From Prorocentrum cordatum (taxonomy: Eukaryota; Sar; Dinophyceae; Prorocentrales; Prorocentraceae), in assembly GCA_963575745.1 (NCBI GenBank), contig CAUYUJ010014334.1, forward strand, positions 276,575-340,574: a stretch of 64,000 nucleotides of DNA, in the 5' to 3' direction. Positions 19,070-29,868 of this stretch are shown here, piece by piece. The stretch's first letter is position 1. Each line of letters opens with the position of its first letter. Both the position numbers and the translations under genes were made by a program. The notes under the pieces are model-generated. The model saw only the letters and a program-made list of their open reading frames with translations. It had not been told where the DNA came from and searched no databases.

Positions 19070-19420
19070 TTCTCCTACTCTTCCCTCCTCCTCCTCATCC
19101 TCCTCTTCCTCTTCACTCTTCCTCCTTCTCATTCTCTTCTTTGTCCCTCCACCTCCACCTCCACCTCCTCCCCCTCTTCTCTCGTCTGATTCCCTCTTCT
19201 TCTCCCTCCTCCTCCTCCTCCTCCTCCTCATTATTCTTCTTATTACTATTATTAGTCCTCTTCTTCCTCTTCTTCCTCTTCCTCCTCCTCCTCCTCCTCC
19301 TCCTCTTTCTCCTCTTCCTCCTCTTCCTCCCTTCCTCCCTTCCTCCCTTCCTCGTCCTCCTCCTTCTCCTTCTCCTTCTCCTCCCTCCTCTCTCCTCCAA
19401 CTCCTCCTCCGACATTCATT
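19070..19420. repeat. CT-rich microsatellite tract
   Basis: CTC, TTCCT and CCT mixtures splitting arrays S1 and S2. Confidence 0.9.
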
Positions 19421-19529
19421 TTCCTTATGGAAATTTCTCCCTGCCGCACCCCGAGGCCAGTTTTCTGAGCGGGCCGGGCGTTTCGCTTGAGACTTCCTCA
19501 CTATCTATGACTCCGAAGCTGAACAATGA

Positions 19530-20035
19530 CAACAGTTTCACAGATGGAGGGCGGGTCGTTTCAAAATGTGGCTCTCGCGTTCGCGCCGCGCACATTCGCA
19601 TTCAATTTTTGCAAGGGTTTCACGGATTGAGGGCGGGACGTCTTCAAAATGTGGCTCTCGCCTCAGCGCCGCGAACATTCGTTTAATGTGCAAGAGTTGC
19701 ACGGATTCAGGGCAGGTGGCTTTCAAAATGTGGCTCTCGCCTTAGCGCCGCGCACATTCGTTGTCAACATTTGCAAAAAGTTTTACGGATTGAGGGCGGG
19801 TCGTTTTCAAAATGTGGCTCTCGCCCTAGCCCCGCGCGCATTCGTTTTACAACATTTAATAACAAAAACACGGATTGAGGGCGGCTCCTGTTCGAAATGT
19901 GGCTCTCGCCTTAGCGCCGCGCACACTCGTTTTAAGATTCAGCAGAAAAGCGTCATGGATTGAGGGCGGTTCCTTTTCAACATGTGGCTCTCCCCATAGC
20001 CCCGCGCACATTCGTGTAAACAGTTGCAAGAGACT
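19530..20035 (+). repeat. ~85-bp tandem array S2
   Basis: About six units of the S1 type, preceded by a CCGCACCCCGAGG...GAGACTTCC block and followed by a flank (20,036-20,345), both of which recur around array S3 at 47.6 kb. Confidence 0.9.
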
Positions 20036-20345
20036 CACAAACTCCCATGATCAACGTACCAAAAAAAAAGTGTTTGGAAAGGATTCCGAAGGATGCGGGT
20101 GCAACAGTTTTGCTGGTTCGCGATGTCGAAGTCCCACAAAGGGCGTTCTGGCACGATTTCGAATCGTCAAGACGCAGCAGTCAGGTTAATCCGTGGCGTT
20201 GAAATCCAGAAAACAATGTTGTGGCATTCTTCAGGATCTTCAAACGGTTGTCTTCCAACGCGGCAGCTCCATCAATGGACATGAACTGTTGCATGGGGCA
20301 TTTGAAGACGGAGCTTGGAGGGAGGGTTAATTCCAACATCGTTGA
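20036..20345 (+). repeat. duplicated flank of array S2
   Basis: GGCGTTCTGGCACGATT...CAGTCAGGTTNAT...CGGTTGTC.TCCAA..., then GGAGGGAGGGT...TTCCAACATCGT.GATGA. The same blocks follow array S3 at 48,150-48,370. Confidence 0.8.
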
Positions 20346-20470
20346 TGACTCTTGGGTTTGCACCGGTCCTCCTCCTCCTTCTCCTCATCCTCCTCCTGCG
20401 GAGGTCCGAGACATGGGCGCTTTGATTTCCTCTCACCCGGCGTCTTCGCACGGAGCTGCGGTCCCCAGGA

Positions 20471-20900
20471 TCAGCACGTATCGTTGCGGCGCGAGAGGTG
20501 CCGCAGAAAAATTGGGTCCAGGGCTCTGGTCGCAATTGTTCGTGATTCTGCAATTTGTTCTGCAGCGTCGGATCTCAAGGGTCGGTCGGATAGAACGGCG
20601 CGTGCCGGCTCCGAGGCAGCAAAAGAGGAGGCGCCTCCAAGCCCATTCCCATATTGTGCACTGGCCGTGGCCGATTTCCAAAACGTCTTAAAGAGAGATA
20701 CTTGCGAGCCTGCGCAGATTAGAATCGACGATCGCCTCACTAGAGGCGACAAGCCAGCGAGCGACTGAGGCGGCCACCGACGCCGGATAGAACGGGCGCG
20801 TGGAGCATCCGAATCGATGCGGAGCCTGCCGAGATCGGTACCGAGCCCGATCGCTAGGATCGAGATGGACCTTCGGACCGGCGGCGCCACGATGCACACA
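20471..20900 (-). CDS. hypothetical frame (weak)
   Basis: Minus-strand frame of about 145 residues with ordinary composition (for example ILICAGSQVSLFKTFWKSAT). A plus-strand frame over 20,413-20,691 is equally plausible. No domain recognised. Confidence 0.25.
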
Positions 20901-20930
20901 GGCGCCGTGCGAGCACCGGATCGTTCCCTC

Positions 20931-21165
20931 CTCCTCCTCCTCCTCCTCCTCCTCCTCCTCGTCCTCCTCCTCGTCCTCCTCGTCCTCCTCCTCCTCGTCC
21001 TCCTCCTCCTCGTCTTCCTCCTCCTCCTCCTCCTCCTCCTCTCCTCCTCCTCCTCCTCCCTCCTCCTCCTCCTCCTCCTCCTCCTCCTCCTCCTCCTCCT
21101 CCTCCTCCCCCTCGTCCTCGTCCTCTTCCTCCTCGTCCTCCTCCTCCTCCTCCTCCCTCTCCAGC
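20931..21165. repeat. (CTC)n with CGTCCT interruptions
   Basis: Long CTC/CGT run. The Ser, Leu or Arg homopolymer translations are artefacts. Confidence 0.97.
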
Positions 21166-22560
21166 CTATGGTAGTGGTGGTGGAACGTCGGCCCATCCCT
21201 AGAAGCCCCCTGCCTTCCTCCCAGGCCTCCTCACGAGCGGCGGACGTATCCAGATCCACGCCCTCGAGGTCTGGACTCCGAAGTGCGATCCCGTGGATGC
21301 GCGATCGCCTGGATACGTGCCGTGCGGGTTATCCGCGAACACGTCCGCGATGTTCACGGGGTCGCGGCCCAGGGGCCCAGCTCGCAAGGCTATGGATATG
21401 GATGTGTTTCCTGGCGACGACCTCCGACGCGCTGACTTGTTCAATGCATACCCCTCTGCAGCTCGTGCCCCCTTCGCGGCGACGAGCCTTTCTCATCCCG
21501 ATCCTCTCTCTCTCTCTCTCTGACGGCCACGGAGTCCGAGAACGGCCAGTAGAGACCGAAAGTAGCGAACAAAAATCCGCTCTGGACTCCCTCAGGGAGT
21601 TGGAGGCCTGGACCCCCCCTCCAACTCGTCGCAAAGATCCGTCCAGGGGCGCCTGCTGACAGGAGTTTCGAGGCGGACCAGGCCGTGGCGACCAGGGTGC
21701 CCCCCCAGGGTCCGAAAGGTTATGACAACCTGGATCCTTCAGCCTCGAGTCCTCGACCCTCGAGTTGCCGATCCTCACAAAACCTCGACACACGATGTCT
21801 CGACCCTCGAATGCCGCCGCCCCTCGCCGCTGCCCACTCCTCGCACGCCGCCGGCCGATCCCCGGCACGGGCCGCGGCCGCCGCCGCCGCCGCCGATGCC
21901 TTCGCCACCGACAGCGACGTCGCCTCCGATGCTGCCGCCGCAGACCCAGCCATGCGATGTCCGGCTGTCTTTCAGCGCGGGGTCCCTGGAAGCCCCGGCC
22001 CCGACCCTTCCCATAGGACCAGCTGCTCATCCCGAGCCGCTCTTTGACGGTGCCCAGGGCCCGGTCTGGGCTCCCAGGGGCCCGAAGCCCAAAACGGCCG
22101 AAGCCCGTCCGTCCTGCTTTTTGTTCTTACAGCGCGAGCGTGTCTGGGGACGCCAACGCCTCCAGCCGGCCGATCGCCTGCCCCACGGGCCCACCGAGGC
22201 CCGCCCCCGACCGCCGCCGCGGGCCTCCTCGCGGGCGGCGGCGGCGAGGGCGGGGAGGGGCGGCAGGGGGCGCCCGCGGGCGCCAGGGCCCGAGCTGCGC
22301 GGCTTGGGCGGCGGGGGCGAGACGAAGGCTTGGGCAGGGACCGCGACACTCCCCAGGTGGTGCTTGCACTAGGGGGTCTCTTGCTTGCGTTCTAGGGAGC
22401 TGGACCTGTCTGGCGGTCTGGCGGCCATGTCGTTGCCGTCGCCGCCCCGTCGCCGCCTCGTCGCCGCCCGTCGTCTGGCCCGGCGCGTCGGTCTGGCGGC
22501 TATGTGGTCGCCGTCGCCGCGCCGTCCTGCGCCGCTCAGGCACCACATAGATTCTCCTTA
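21166..22560. other. unassigned GC-rich region
   Basis: Contains a family F fragment at 21,640-21,706, a short CT run at 21,508-21,522, and GC-rich minus-strand frames (21,750-21,950 Ala-rich; 22,127-22,370) that could be exons. At 22,395-22,550 a block containing GTCTGGCGGC.ATGT occurs twice. No gene can be defined. Confidence 0.3.
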
Positions 22561-23100
22561 CTGAAAAATTAATAGATTCTCCCCCCCTCCCCCCCGGACT
22601 GATCGGTTCCCCCTGGGATAATATGATTTCATATATATATATATATATATATAGTATTGCGCACGCGCGCGTCGTCGCGCGCGCATGCCGAAATCCTTCA
22701 AAAACCTTCGGTTCCGGAGAGATTTCAAAATTGATTTTCCAAGAAACATACAAAAACACAGGGTTTCGCAACACTGATTTGCTAAAAAAGCTTACGCGCG
22801 AGCCCTTGCGAAATCTTGAAAACCATAGGTTTTTCAAGATTTTCAAAAAAAAAATCCTACCAAACGGGCTTCGCGCGCGCATGTCGAAATCTGTCGAACG
22901 CCCTTGCGCGTGTGCCGTCGCGAGAACCCACTGCAAAAAATATGACGAAGTGCAGACGCGCGCGAGGTCCCGCGCGTATGCCGAAATCCTTCGAAAACCT
23001 TCGGTTTCGGAAGGATTCCAAAATCGTGTGTCCAAAAAACTTACAAAAACACAAGGTTTCGCAACACAGGTTTTCAACAAAAGCGTGCGAGCGCGCTTTT
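22560..23100. repeat. low-GC island with (AT)n and a duplicated block
   Basis: Starts near an AT run (22,634-22,653). A block with GCCGAAATCCTTC.AAAACC and ACAAAAACACA.GGTTTCGCAA occurs at about 22,685 and again at about 22,980. Much AT-richer than its surroundings. No domain recognised in any frame. Confidence 0.65.
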
Positions 23101-23104
23101 GCGT

Positions 23105-23129
23105 CGTCGTCATCGTCCTCCCTCCTCCC

Positions 23130-23167
<38 letters not shown>

Positions 23168-23740
23168 TTCTGTCTTTCCTCGTCGTCGTCGTCGTCTTGG
23201 CGTCGTCGTCGCTTCCGTCGTCGTTGTCGCCGTGGTCGTCCTTCCTCCCTCGTCGTCTTCGTCGGCGTCTCGTCGTTGTCCCTCCTATTTCGTCGCCGTC
23301 GTCGTCGTCGTCGTCGTCGTCGTGGTCTTCACTCCTCCCTCGTCGTAATCCTCCTCCCTCGTCGTCGTCGTCGTCCGTCGTCGGCGTCTCGTCGTCGTCC
23401 CTCCTATTTCGTCGCCGTCGTCGTCGTCTTCGTCGTCGTAGTCGTCTTCCCTCCTCCCTCGTCGTTGTCGTCGTCGGCGTCGCCGTCCTTCCTCCTTCTT
23501 CGTCGTTCGCGTCCTCGCCGTCTTCCCTCCTCCATCGTCGTTGTCGTCGTTGTCGCCGTCGTCGTTTTTTCTCCTCCCTCGTCGTCGTCTCCGTTGGCGA
23601 AGTCGTCGTCGTCTTCGTCGTCGTCGTCGGCGTCGGCGTCGTCGTCGTCTTCGTCGACGTCGACGTCGGCGGTGTCGTCGTAGTCGGTGTCTGCGGCGCC
23701 GTCGTCGTCGTTGTCGCTGTCGTCGTCGGCGTCGGTGTTG
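23105..23740. repeat. (GTC)n tracts with CCTCCCTCGTCG units
   Basis: GTC triplets broken every 50-90 bp by CTCCTCCCTCGTCG-type blocks, a higher-order repeat. Confidence 0.9.
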
Positions 23741-23859
23741 TGGCCAAGCGCCATGTGGTACCTACCGTCACGGTCTTGTCTTAAGAAGTCTTGCGACCAA
23801 GTTGCGGGTGCGAGGGTGGGATGTTTGCACGAGCAGTAGAGAGGACAGCTTCAAGACTG

Positions 23860-24135
23860 TCAAAGGGAATTGCACAGCATAGATTGCACCACATGGATTG
23901 CTCAACGAATGCTGCACAACATAGATCACACAGCATGAATTGCGTCGCGTAAACTGCACCACCTATATTGCTCACCGTGAGTTGCACCATAGATACTGCA
24001 CCGAATGGAAGTCCTCTCCCCGTAACTGTTGCACAAAATATATAACACAACAAATATGGCACAACGTATATGGCACCACGCCGAATGCTCCACATAGTGA
24101 ACACATCATAGATTGCACGGCATACATGGGGCCAC
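23860..24135. repeat. ATTGCACCACA minisatellite
   Basis: Degenerate 13-16-bp units (CATAGATTGCACCACA, AACATAGATCACACAG). Scattered units recur near 25,045-25,080. Similar to the array at 13,600. Confidence 0.8.
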
Positions 24136-24250
24136 ACACATTTATATATATATATGCACATACATACGCACATATATACATTGATACATGTATCACATTA
24201 CCCCAGAGCGACCCTACCTAGAAGTTGGAGCCCCTAGGAAAGCAGCATCA

Positions 24251-24920
24251 GTTTCTATGCTATGCTATGTTATGCCATGCTATGCTGCGCTGTGCTATGC
24301 TATGATATACTATGATATGCTATGCTGAGCTATGCTATGTCATGCTGCGCTATGATATGCTGAGGTATGATATGCTATGCTATGATATGCTAAGCTGCGT
24401 TATGTTATACTATGATATGATATGATATGATATGCGTTGATATGCTGTGCTATGTTATGCTATGCTGCGCTATGATTGGCTATGGTATGCTATGTTATGA
24501 TATGCTAATGCAGCGCTGCGCTATGCTAAGCTAAGCTAAGCTAAGGTAACCCTCTAGGCAGAGTTTGGTTGCTTTGCCTTTGCTTTGCTGCTATGCTATG
24601 CTATGCTATGCTATGCTATGACATGCTATGCTGCGCTGTGCTATGCTGTACTGTGCTGTGCTGCGCTATGCTATGCTATAATATGCTATGCTATGCTATG
24701 CTATGCTATGCTATGAAGCGCTATGCTATTATATGCTGGGCTATGCTATGATATGCTGTGCTGCGCTATGCTGTGCTACGCTATGCTGTGCTCTGCGATG
24801 ATAAAGCTCAGCGAAGCTAAGATGAAGGTACACTAAGCTAAGATAAACCTGAGCTAAGATGAAGCTAAGCTAAGCTAAGACGAAATAAGCTAAGCTAAGA
24901 TGAGATAAGCAACGCTAAGC
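24251..24920. repeat. CTATG pentanucleotide array grading to AGCTA
   Basis: CTATG/CTGCG/GATATG pentamers to about 24,520 and again 24,590-24,790, with AGCTA pentamers at 24,525-24,545 and 24,800-24,920. Confidence 0.95.
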
Positions 24921-25683
24921 TAAGGGGACGTAACTGGGGGAACCGCGGGGCGGATCCTGGGGGAACCGCCCGGGGCGAGTTCCACTGCCCGGCCCCTTCA
25001 CGCATATAGGGTAAGAACCCTTCTAGGCAGAGCCTAGGTAGGGAATAGTGCACACCATACATTGCACAACACAAATTGCTAAAACGCACGCTGCTTCGGG
25101 GGTCAACGCTGGCAAGCATGCCCTTAAACCGAAATATGCTGCAAAAGAGGAAACAACGTGTGTGTACCATATAACGGGTTGATTCCAACAAGACTGCCTC
25201 GGCCGGGAATGGTCTCAGAACATCTCGTTCAGACCACACGAGGTGTTCAAAACATCGTGGCGAGCGAACCAAAACGTTCCACCACTGCTTGAAAGGCAGG
25301 GCTGGGGCAAATCGGAAACCTCTGAAAACCAAAACTTCCTCTGTCATGATTCGCGTTGATGCCCGTGACTGGTCCCGCCCGTCCCGTCCTCTCCATCCCC
25401 TGGTCACTCCTCGATTCGAGAGGCTCTCGAGAGGCTCTTGCGAGGCTCTTGTGAGGCTACTGGGAGGAGGCTCACGAGAGAGGGTCCGAAAGGGTCTTGA
25501 AAGAGCCCTGAGAAGGCTCATGAGATGTTTCTGAGAGGATCCTGAAAGGATCTTGATGTGTAATGTGGATAGTGTCGCAAAGGGGTGAGACTGATGTTTT
25601 TGTTGCCTAAATCTCTCCCCCTCAAAAAAATCGCCAAAAGTTCGCTTGGGACGTTCGGATAAAGTTCCAAACGAAAAGATCAT
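24895..25683 (-). CDS. hypothetical 262-residue frame (weak)
   Basis: A long minus-strand frame. The C-terminal half (about 25,000-25,350) is ordinary in composition with aromatic residues and Cys (for example FKQWWNVLVRSPRCFEHLVW). The N-terminal half runs through a degenerate GAGGCTCTTGNGA minisatellite (25,390-25,590). It overlaps the pentamer array at its end, so the whole frame is unlikely to be one gene. Confidence 0.2.
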   Translation of the reverse strand: MIFSFGTLSERPKRTFGDFFEGERFRQQKHQSHPFATLSTLHIKILSGSSQKHLMSLLRALSRPFRTLSREPPPSSLTRASQEPLESLSNRGVTRGWRGRDGRDQSRASTRIMTEEVLVFRGFRFAPALPFKQWWNVLVRSPRCFEHLVWSERDVLRPFPAEAVLLESTRYMVHTRCFLFCSIFRFKGMLASVDPRSSVRFSNLCCAMYGVHYSLPRLCLEGFLPYMREGAGQWNSPRAVPPGSAPRFPQLRPLSLALLISS

Positions 25684-25959
25684 AATCAGCAGGGCCGAAT
25701 CTGACCCCCCCCCCGCCGACTCTTCCTCACGGCGCCCGTTCCCTGGGGCCCCCGACGCGCGCGAGAGGCTGGTGAGAGGAGTCTGAAAGGATCCTGATGT
25801 GGTAGCAGTCTGCGGGATAGGCTATCCAGACCCTCCTGTGTGTTGGGTTCTCGCGTTGAGCGTTGAGTCGAGCACTGCGGTCGCGTCTCCTGCTCCTCCT
25901 CCCCCCGCCCCCTGCCATCGCCTGCGCTGCTCCCTGGGAGGCTGCGGACTGCGCTGTCG

Positions 25960-26910
25960 CCACCTTCGTAGGCTCCTGGGAGGCACGGCGGAGGCGGGGA
26001 ATAAAAAGATCTGTCCGAGCCCTCGCGGCTCCCTAGGAGGACGCAAACTGCGCAACCGTCGCCACTTTCGCGGGCTCCTGGGAGGCACGGCCCAGTAGTG
26101 GAGTAAACGGATCCCACCCCGACCTCGCAGCTCCCTGGGAGGCTGCGCACTGTGCAACAACGGTCACCACTTCCGTGGGCTCCTGGGAGCAACGGCGGAA
26201 TAGGGGAGTCGACGGATCCAACCGAGACCTCGCAGCTCCCTTGGGAGGCTGCAAACTGCACAACTGTCGCCACTTTTGTGGGCTCCTGGGAGGCACGGCG
26301 GAAAAATAGAGTAAACGGGTCCAGCCCAGACCTCGCAGCTCTCTCCCTGGGTGGCTGCGAACTGCGACACTTTCGCCACTTTCGCGTGCTCCTGTGAGGC
26401 ACGGCCCACGATGGGAGTAAACGAATCCGTCCGAGACCTCGCAGCTCCTTGGGACCAACTGCGCAACTGTCGCCACTTTCGTGGTCTCCTGGGCGGCACG
26501 GCGGAGCACGGGAACAAACGGATCAGCCGAGACCTCGCAGCTTGGGAAGCTGCAAACTGGGCAGCTGTCGCCACTTTCGTGGGCTCCTGTGAGGCACGGC
26601 GAAATATGGGAATGAACGGGTCCAGCCCAGACCTCGCAGCTCCCTTGGGGGCTGCACGCTGCGCAACTGTCGCCACTTTCGTAAGCTCCTGGGAGGCACG
26701 GCGCAGTAGTGGAGTCAACGGATCCAGCCCAGACCTCGCAGCTCCCTTGGGAGCAGCAAGTGTGCAACTGTCGCCACTTTCGTGGGCTCCTGGGCGGCAC
26801 GGTGGAGCAGGGGAGTCAAGGATCAAGCCCAGACCTCGCAGCTCCTTGGGGGGCTATTAGCTGCGCATGTGTCACCACTTTCGTGGGCTCCTGGGAGGCA
26901 CGGCGGAGAC
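25960..26910. repeat. ~102-bp tandem array, about nine units
   Basis: The landmark GGCTCCTGGGAGGCACGG recurs at about 25,974, 26,070, 26,180, 26,281, 26,388, 26,485, 26,580, 26,683, 26,784 and 26,886. Unit lengths vary (95-110 bp), so no single frame is kept. Long frames on both strands are artefacts. Confidence 0.92.
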
Positions 26911-27339
26911 GAGGGCAGCGCGGATCGTGCAAATCTGGCGAAGTGTTCTTTTGTATCCGCCTCGCGTGGAGAAGTGGCTCGGTACGTCTCGGGTAATTGA
27001 GAAGAAGCGTTTCGCATGTATTGGGAAAAACATGGAATATCCCAAATACCATTGGTCTGGGAACGACTTGGGACTGATGTTGACAAGGGCATGCACCCCA
27101 ACACCGAACTCGACAGGCCGCCAGCAGCCTAGGATGGCGCAACGACGCGGCAACGACACAATACCCGACCAGACCGGACCGACCAAAAGCAGCCGACTGC
27201 GACGCAGCCGAACCGACCGAACCGCGAACACCCCTGTATGAGGATAAACCCTGAGGGCCTATCGAGGCAACTGGAGACCCCAATGTACGGTGGATCCACA
27301 TCGGATTCACGCCCGAATTGCGTCGGACGCACGTCGGAC
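26911..27339. other. no gene seen
   Basis: Mixed sequence with an ACCGACCGAACC-type cluster near 27,160-27,230. No convincing frame. Confidence 0.4.
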
Positions 27340-27398
27340 TTCTCCTCCTCCTCCTCCTCCTCCTCCTCCTCCTCCTCCTCCTCCTCCTCCTCCTCCTT
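27340..27398. repeat. (CTC)n microsatellite
   Basis: CTC run followed by CAT-rich sequence. Confidence 0.95.
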
Positions 27399-27537
27399 CT
27401 CTCCTCTCCTCCTTTATCACCATCATGAAGCATCATCAATCAGCATCATCATCAACATCCATCAGACTCATCCTCCCCATCTTCATCCCCATCAAGAGCA
27501 CCATCACCCTCACCACCGGCATCACCACCGCCGAACT

Positions 27538-27587
27538 CCCCGTCCCCCTCCCCTCTCCCCTTGAAGGGGAGAGGGGAGGGGGACGGG
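27538..27587. repeat. perfect purine/pyrimidine hairpin
   Basis: CCCGTCCCCCTCCCC...CTT is followed after one or two bases by its exact reverse complement AAG...GGGGAGGGGGACGGG, with arms of about 24 bp. It can form a hairpin, a triplex or a G-quadruplex. Confidence 0.9.
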
Positions 27588-27591
27588 ATCT

Positions 27592-27640
27592 GGTTTAGTG
27601 GAACCTGGTTTAGTGGAAGCTGGTTTATTGATCTGTACCG
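27592..27640. repeat. CTGGTTTAGTGGAA triplet repeat
   Basis: Three tandem 16-bp units CTGGTTTAGTGGAACC/CTGGTTTATTGA, with one more partial copy near 27,706. Confidence 0.8.
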
Positions 27641-27799
27641 GGGGCGCCCCCCCGTCCCACACTAACCGGAACTGCCGTCACCCGAAAAACATCAGCTATG
27701 GCAAACCTGGTTTAGTGATTCTGGCCAATTCGAAGGCTCCGGGGCCCCGGGTCCCCTTACCCGGGGTCCTGGCCATACCCGACCTTCGCCCTCCCCCAA

Positions 27800-27908
27800 T
27801 CGGCCTCCTGCGACCCTGTAAGAACGGTTTTTTGAAGGCAGATCTGCCTTCAAAAAATGGTCTACTCTGTAAGAACGGTTCTTACAGAGTCGGCCTCCTG
27901 CGACCCTG
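27800..27908. mobile_element. palindromic insertion P1 with 19-bp direct repeats
   Basis: TCGGCCTCCTGCGACCCTG is present exactly at 27,800-27,818 and 27,890-27,908. Between them lies a palindromic core with GTAAGAACGGTTTTTTGAAG, AGATCT and inverted relatives, also found at 34,520-34,640. Confidence 0.8.
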
Positions 27909-28682
27909 GACCCCATCCTCCCACGCCCACCTGGGCCTCGGTGACCACCGTCGCTGGCAGGGGCTTCTTCCGCCTCTGCCGGCTGTCGCCCATGGCCGCC
28001 TCGCGAAGCGCGAGGGCCGCCGGCGCGCCGGCGCGCCGTCAGCCGGAACGAGCGGCGGGTGAGCCCCGGGGGGGCCCTGGAAACGACAGGGCCGTTTTTT
28101 TTACCAGTTCCGTTTCTGCACAATACGCGAGGTCTGCCGTAACCAGCCCACCCTGGGAAAAGCGGCCGAAGTGTCGCTACCCTGATTTTGCCGAGGCCGC
28201 CCTCCGCCTCGTCCTCTTCCTCCCCTGCCCCGTGGGATGTTTAGGCAGTCCCTGTCGTAACGGCGCGTTCCTGGGAAATGCGGCCGAATTGTCGCAACCC
28301 CAGTTGCGGGCCAGAATAGGAAGCTTCTGTCGTAACGGCGCGCTGGTGCAGGTTTCAGTATGGTCGGAAGCTTCAGTGCATGGGAACTTCGCGTAGGGCT
28401 CGCAGCAGCTCGCACGCGACACGCCGGCGTCCCCCCACCTTCTCTCCTTCCTCCTCCTCCTCCTCCCTCCTCTTGCAGCCCGCTGGCTAGCCCCAGCGCT
28501 GCTACGACGGATTGTGTTTTTTGTTTTAGTCATCGTTCAGTCGCTCCTGGCGCTTTCGCGCTTGCCGCCGCCCTCTGGTTCTGTTGCTTTGGGCCGCCTA
28601 GGCTCTCATGGCCTGGCCTCCCTTCGCCGGGGAGGGCCGCGGATCGGCTGAATAAGAGTGCATCGTAGTTCTAGGATCGTTC
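27909..28682. other. unassigned
   Basis: Contains repeated GCGGCCGAANTGTCGC.ACCC and CCTGTCGTAACGGCGCG blocks (28,150-28,345). No domain recognised. Confidence 0.35.
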
Positions 28683-28888
28683 CCCTTTTCCAATCGCCGG
28701 TTCCGTTTTGCCGTTTTTTTGCCGGTTCCGACGCCGTTTTTTGACCGGTTCCGGCTCCGGTTCCAATCCTGGAGCCGTTTTTTTGCCGTTTCCGGTCGCC
28801 GTTTTTTTGCCGTTTCCATTTTCAAGGGACATTTTTTTGGAAACGGTGAAAAATCGGCCCTGCCGTTTCCGGGGCTCACAAAGCCCCG
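28683..28888 (+). repeat. GCCGTTTTTT dispersed repeat, copy 2
   Basis: Same block order as 7,288-7,525, including CCAATCCTGGAGC and GGAAACGGTGAAA, in the same orientation. Confidence 0.85.
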
Positions 28889-28904
28889 GGGCCCAGGATG
28901 CCAC

Positions 28905-29045
28905 GAGGACGGCGGCGGCGGCGGCGACGACGGCGGCGGCGGCGACGACAGCGGCAGCGGAGACGACGACAGCGACGACGGCGGCGGCGGGCACGAGGAC
29001 GGCGACGGCGACGGCGACGACGACGGCGGCGGCGGCGCGACGACG
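28905..29045. repeat. (GGC/GAC)n tract
   Basis: GGCGGC and GACGAC triplets. Ala, Arg or Asp-rich translations are artefacts. Confidence 0.9.
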
Positions 29046-29323
29046 GCGCTCAGACACGGCACCAGGCGGGGTGACGGCAGGCGCAGGGGGTTGAAGAGAG
29101 GATGAGGAGGAGTCGCCAGGAATGAGTTTTGATGTGCCGCGTTGGCCGCCGACGTCAAGCCGCCGCCGACAAAGCCGCCGACGACGACGCCGACGACGAC
29201 GACGAAGAAGACCGCGTGCGGGACTTTCAGTCTGACGGGCGAGACATGGAATGCAACCCTCCACACACGGCCCCTGAGGTGCTTAGGCCGCCCAACAGGC
29301 TCCCAAGAGAACCTCTGCAAAGG
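29046..29323 (-). other. possible exon island
   Basis: A minus-strand frame with a valine-rich hydrophobic run near 29,170-29,215 precedes element A4. The run derives partly from GAC triplets, so support is weak. Confidence 0.2.
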
Positions 29324-29484
29324 TGAAGGGGCCCCAGGACACACAAATAAAAACACACAAATCAAATGATTCCCCATAGTTTCCAATATTTTCTGGGTTT
29401 TTGTCTTCCACCCCACTTCCCATATTTTCCCATATTCTCTATGGAATCGACGATGTGTCTGTGTGGTTCTTCCCCCCCCCACGA
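29324..29484 (+). mobile_element. family A element, copy 4
   Basis: 161 bp. The right end is diverged (CCCCCCACGA instead of CCCCTCCTGA), yet the flanking pentamer AAAGG is perfect on both sides (29,319-29,323 and 29,485-29,489). Confidence 0.88.
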
Positions 29485-29810
29485 AAAGGGCCCAGAGACG
29501 GACCTCGAAGCAGCTCTGGGGGCCCCGTCTCCCGCCAGGGTGGCCCCGAAGACCGCGGGCAAGCCTGCGTGGCGGCACCGGACCGCCGAATGCCTCCGGC
29601 ACTAACACCGGCATTGCAGCGTTTCGCCACGGGATCCCCCGTCACTCCGAACACAGCACTGCGTTCCGCAGGATCCAGTGCGCCGCCCTCTCCCTCACCC
29701 AGATTGCTGCCCCGAGCGCTTCACGAGAAGAAACCTCTGCTAGGGGTCGGCGGAGCGGCGTACGCCTCTCGAATCAGAAAACAAACATTGTCCTCGAACC
29801 TCGATGTTTC
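29485..29810. other. GC-rich island, no gene defined
   Basis: Frames open on both strands; none recognised. Confidence 0.3.
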
Positions 29811-29868
29811 CTCCTCCTCCTCCTGCTCCTCCTCGTCCTCTTCCTCCTCCTCCTCCTCCGCCTCCTGA
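29811..29868. repeat. (CTC)n microsatellite
   Basis: CTC run with a TGC interruption. Confidence 0.95.

Noticed and set aside
25960-26910. CRISPR-like array
   Set aside because: Units are contiguous with no unique spacers and vary along their whole length; a eukaryotic minisatellite.
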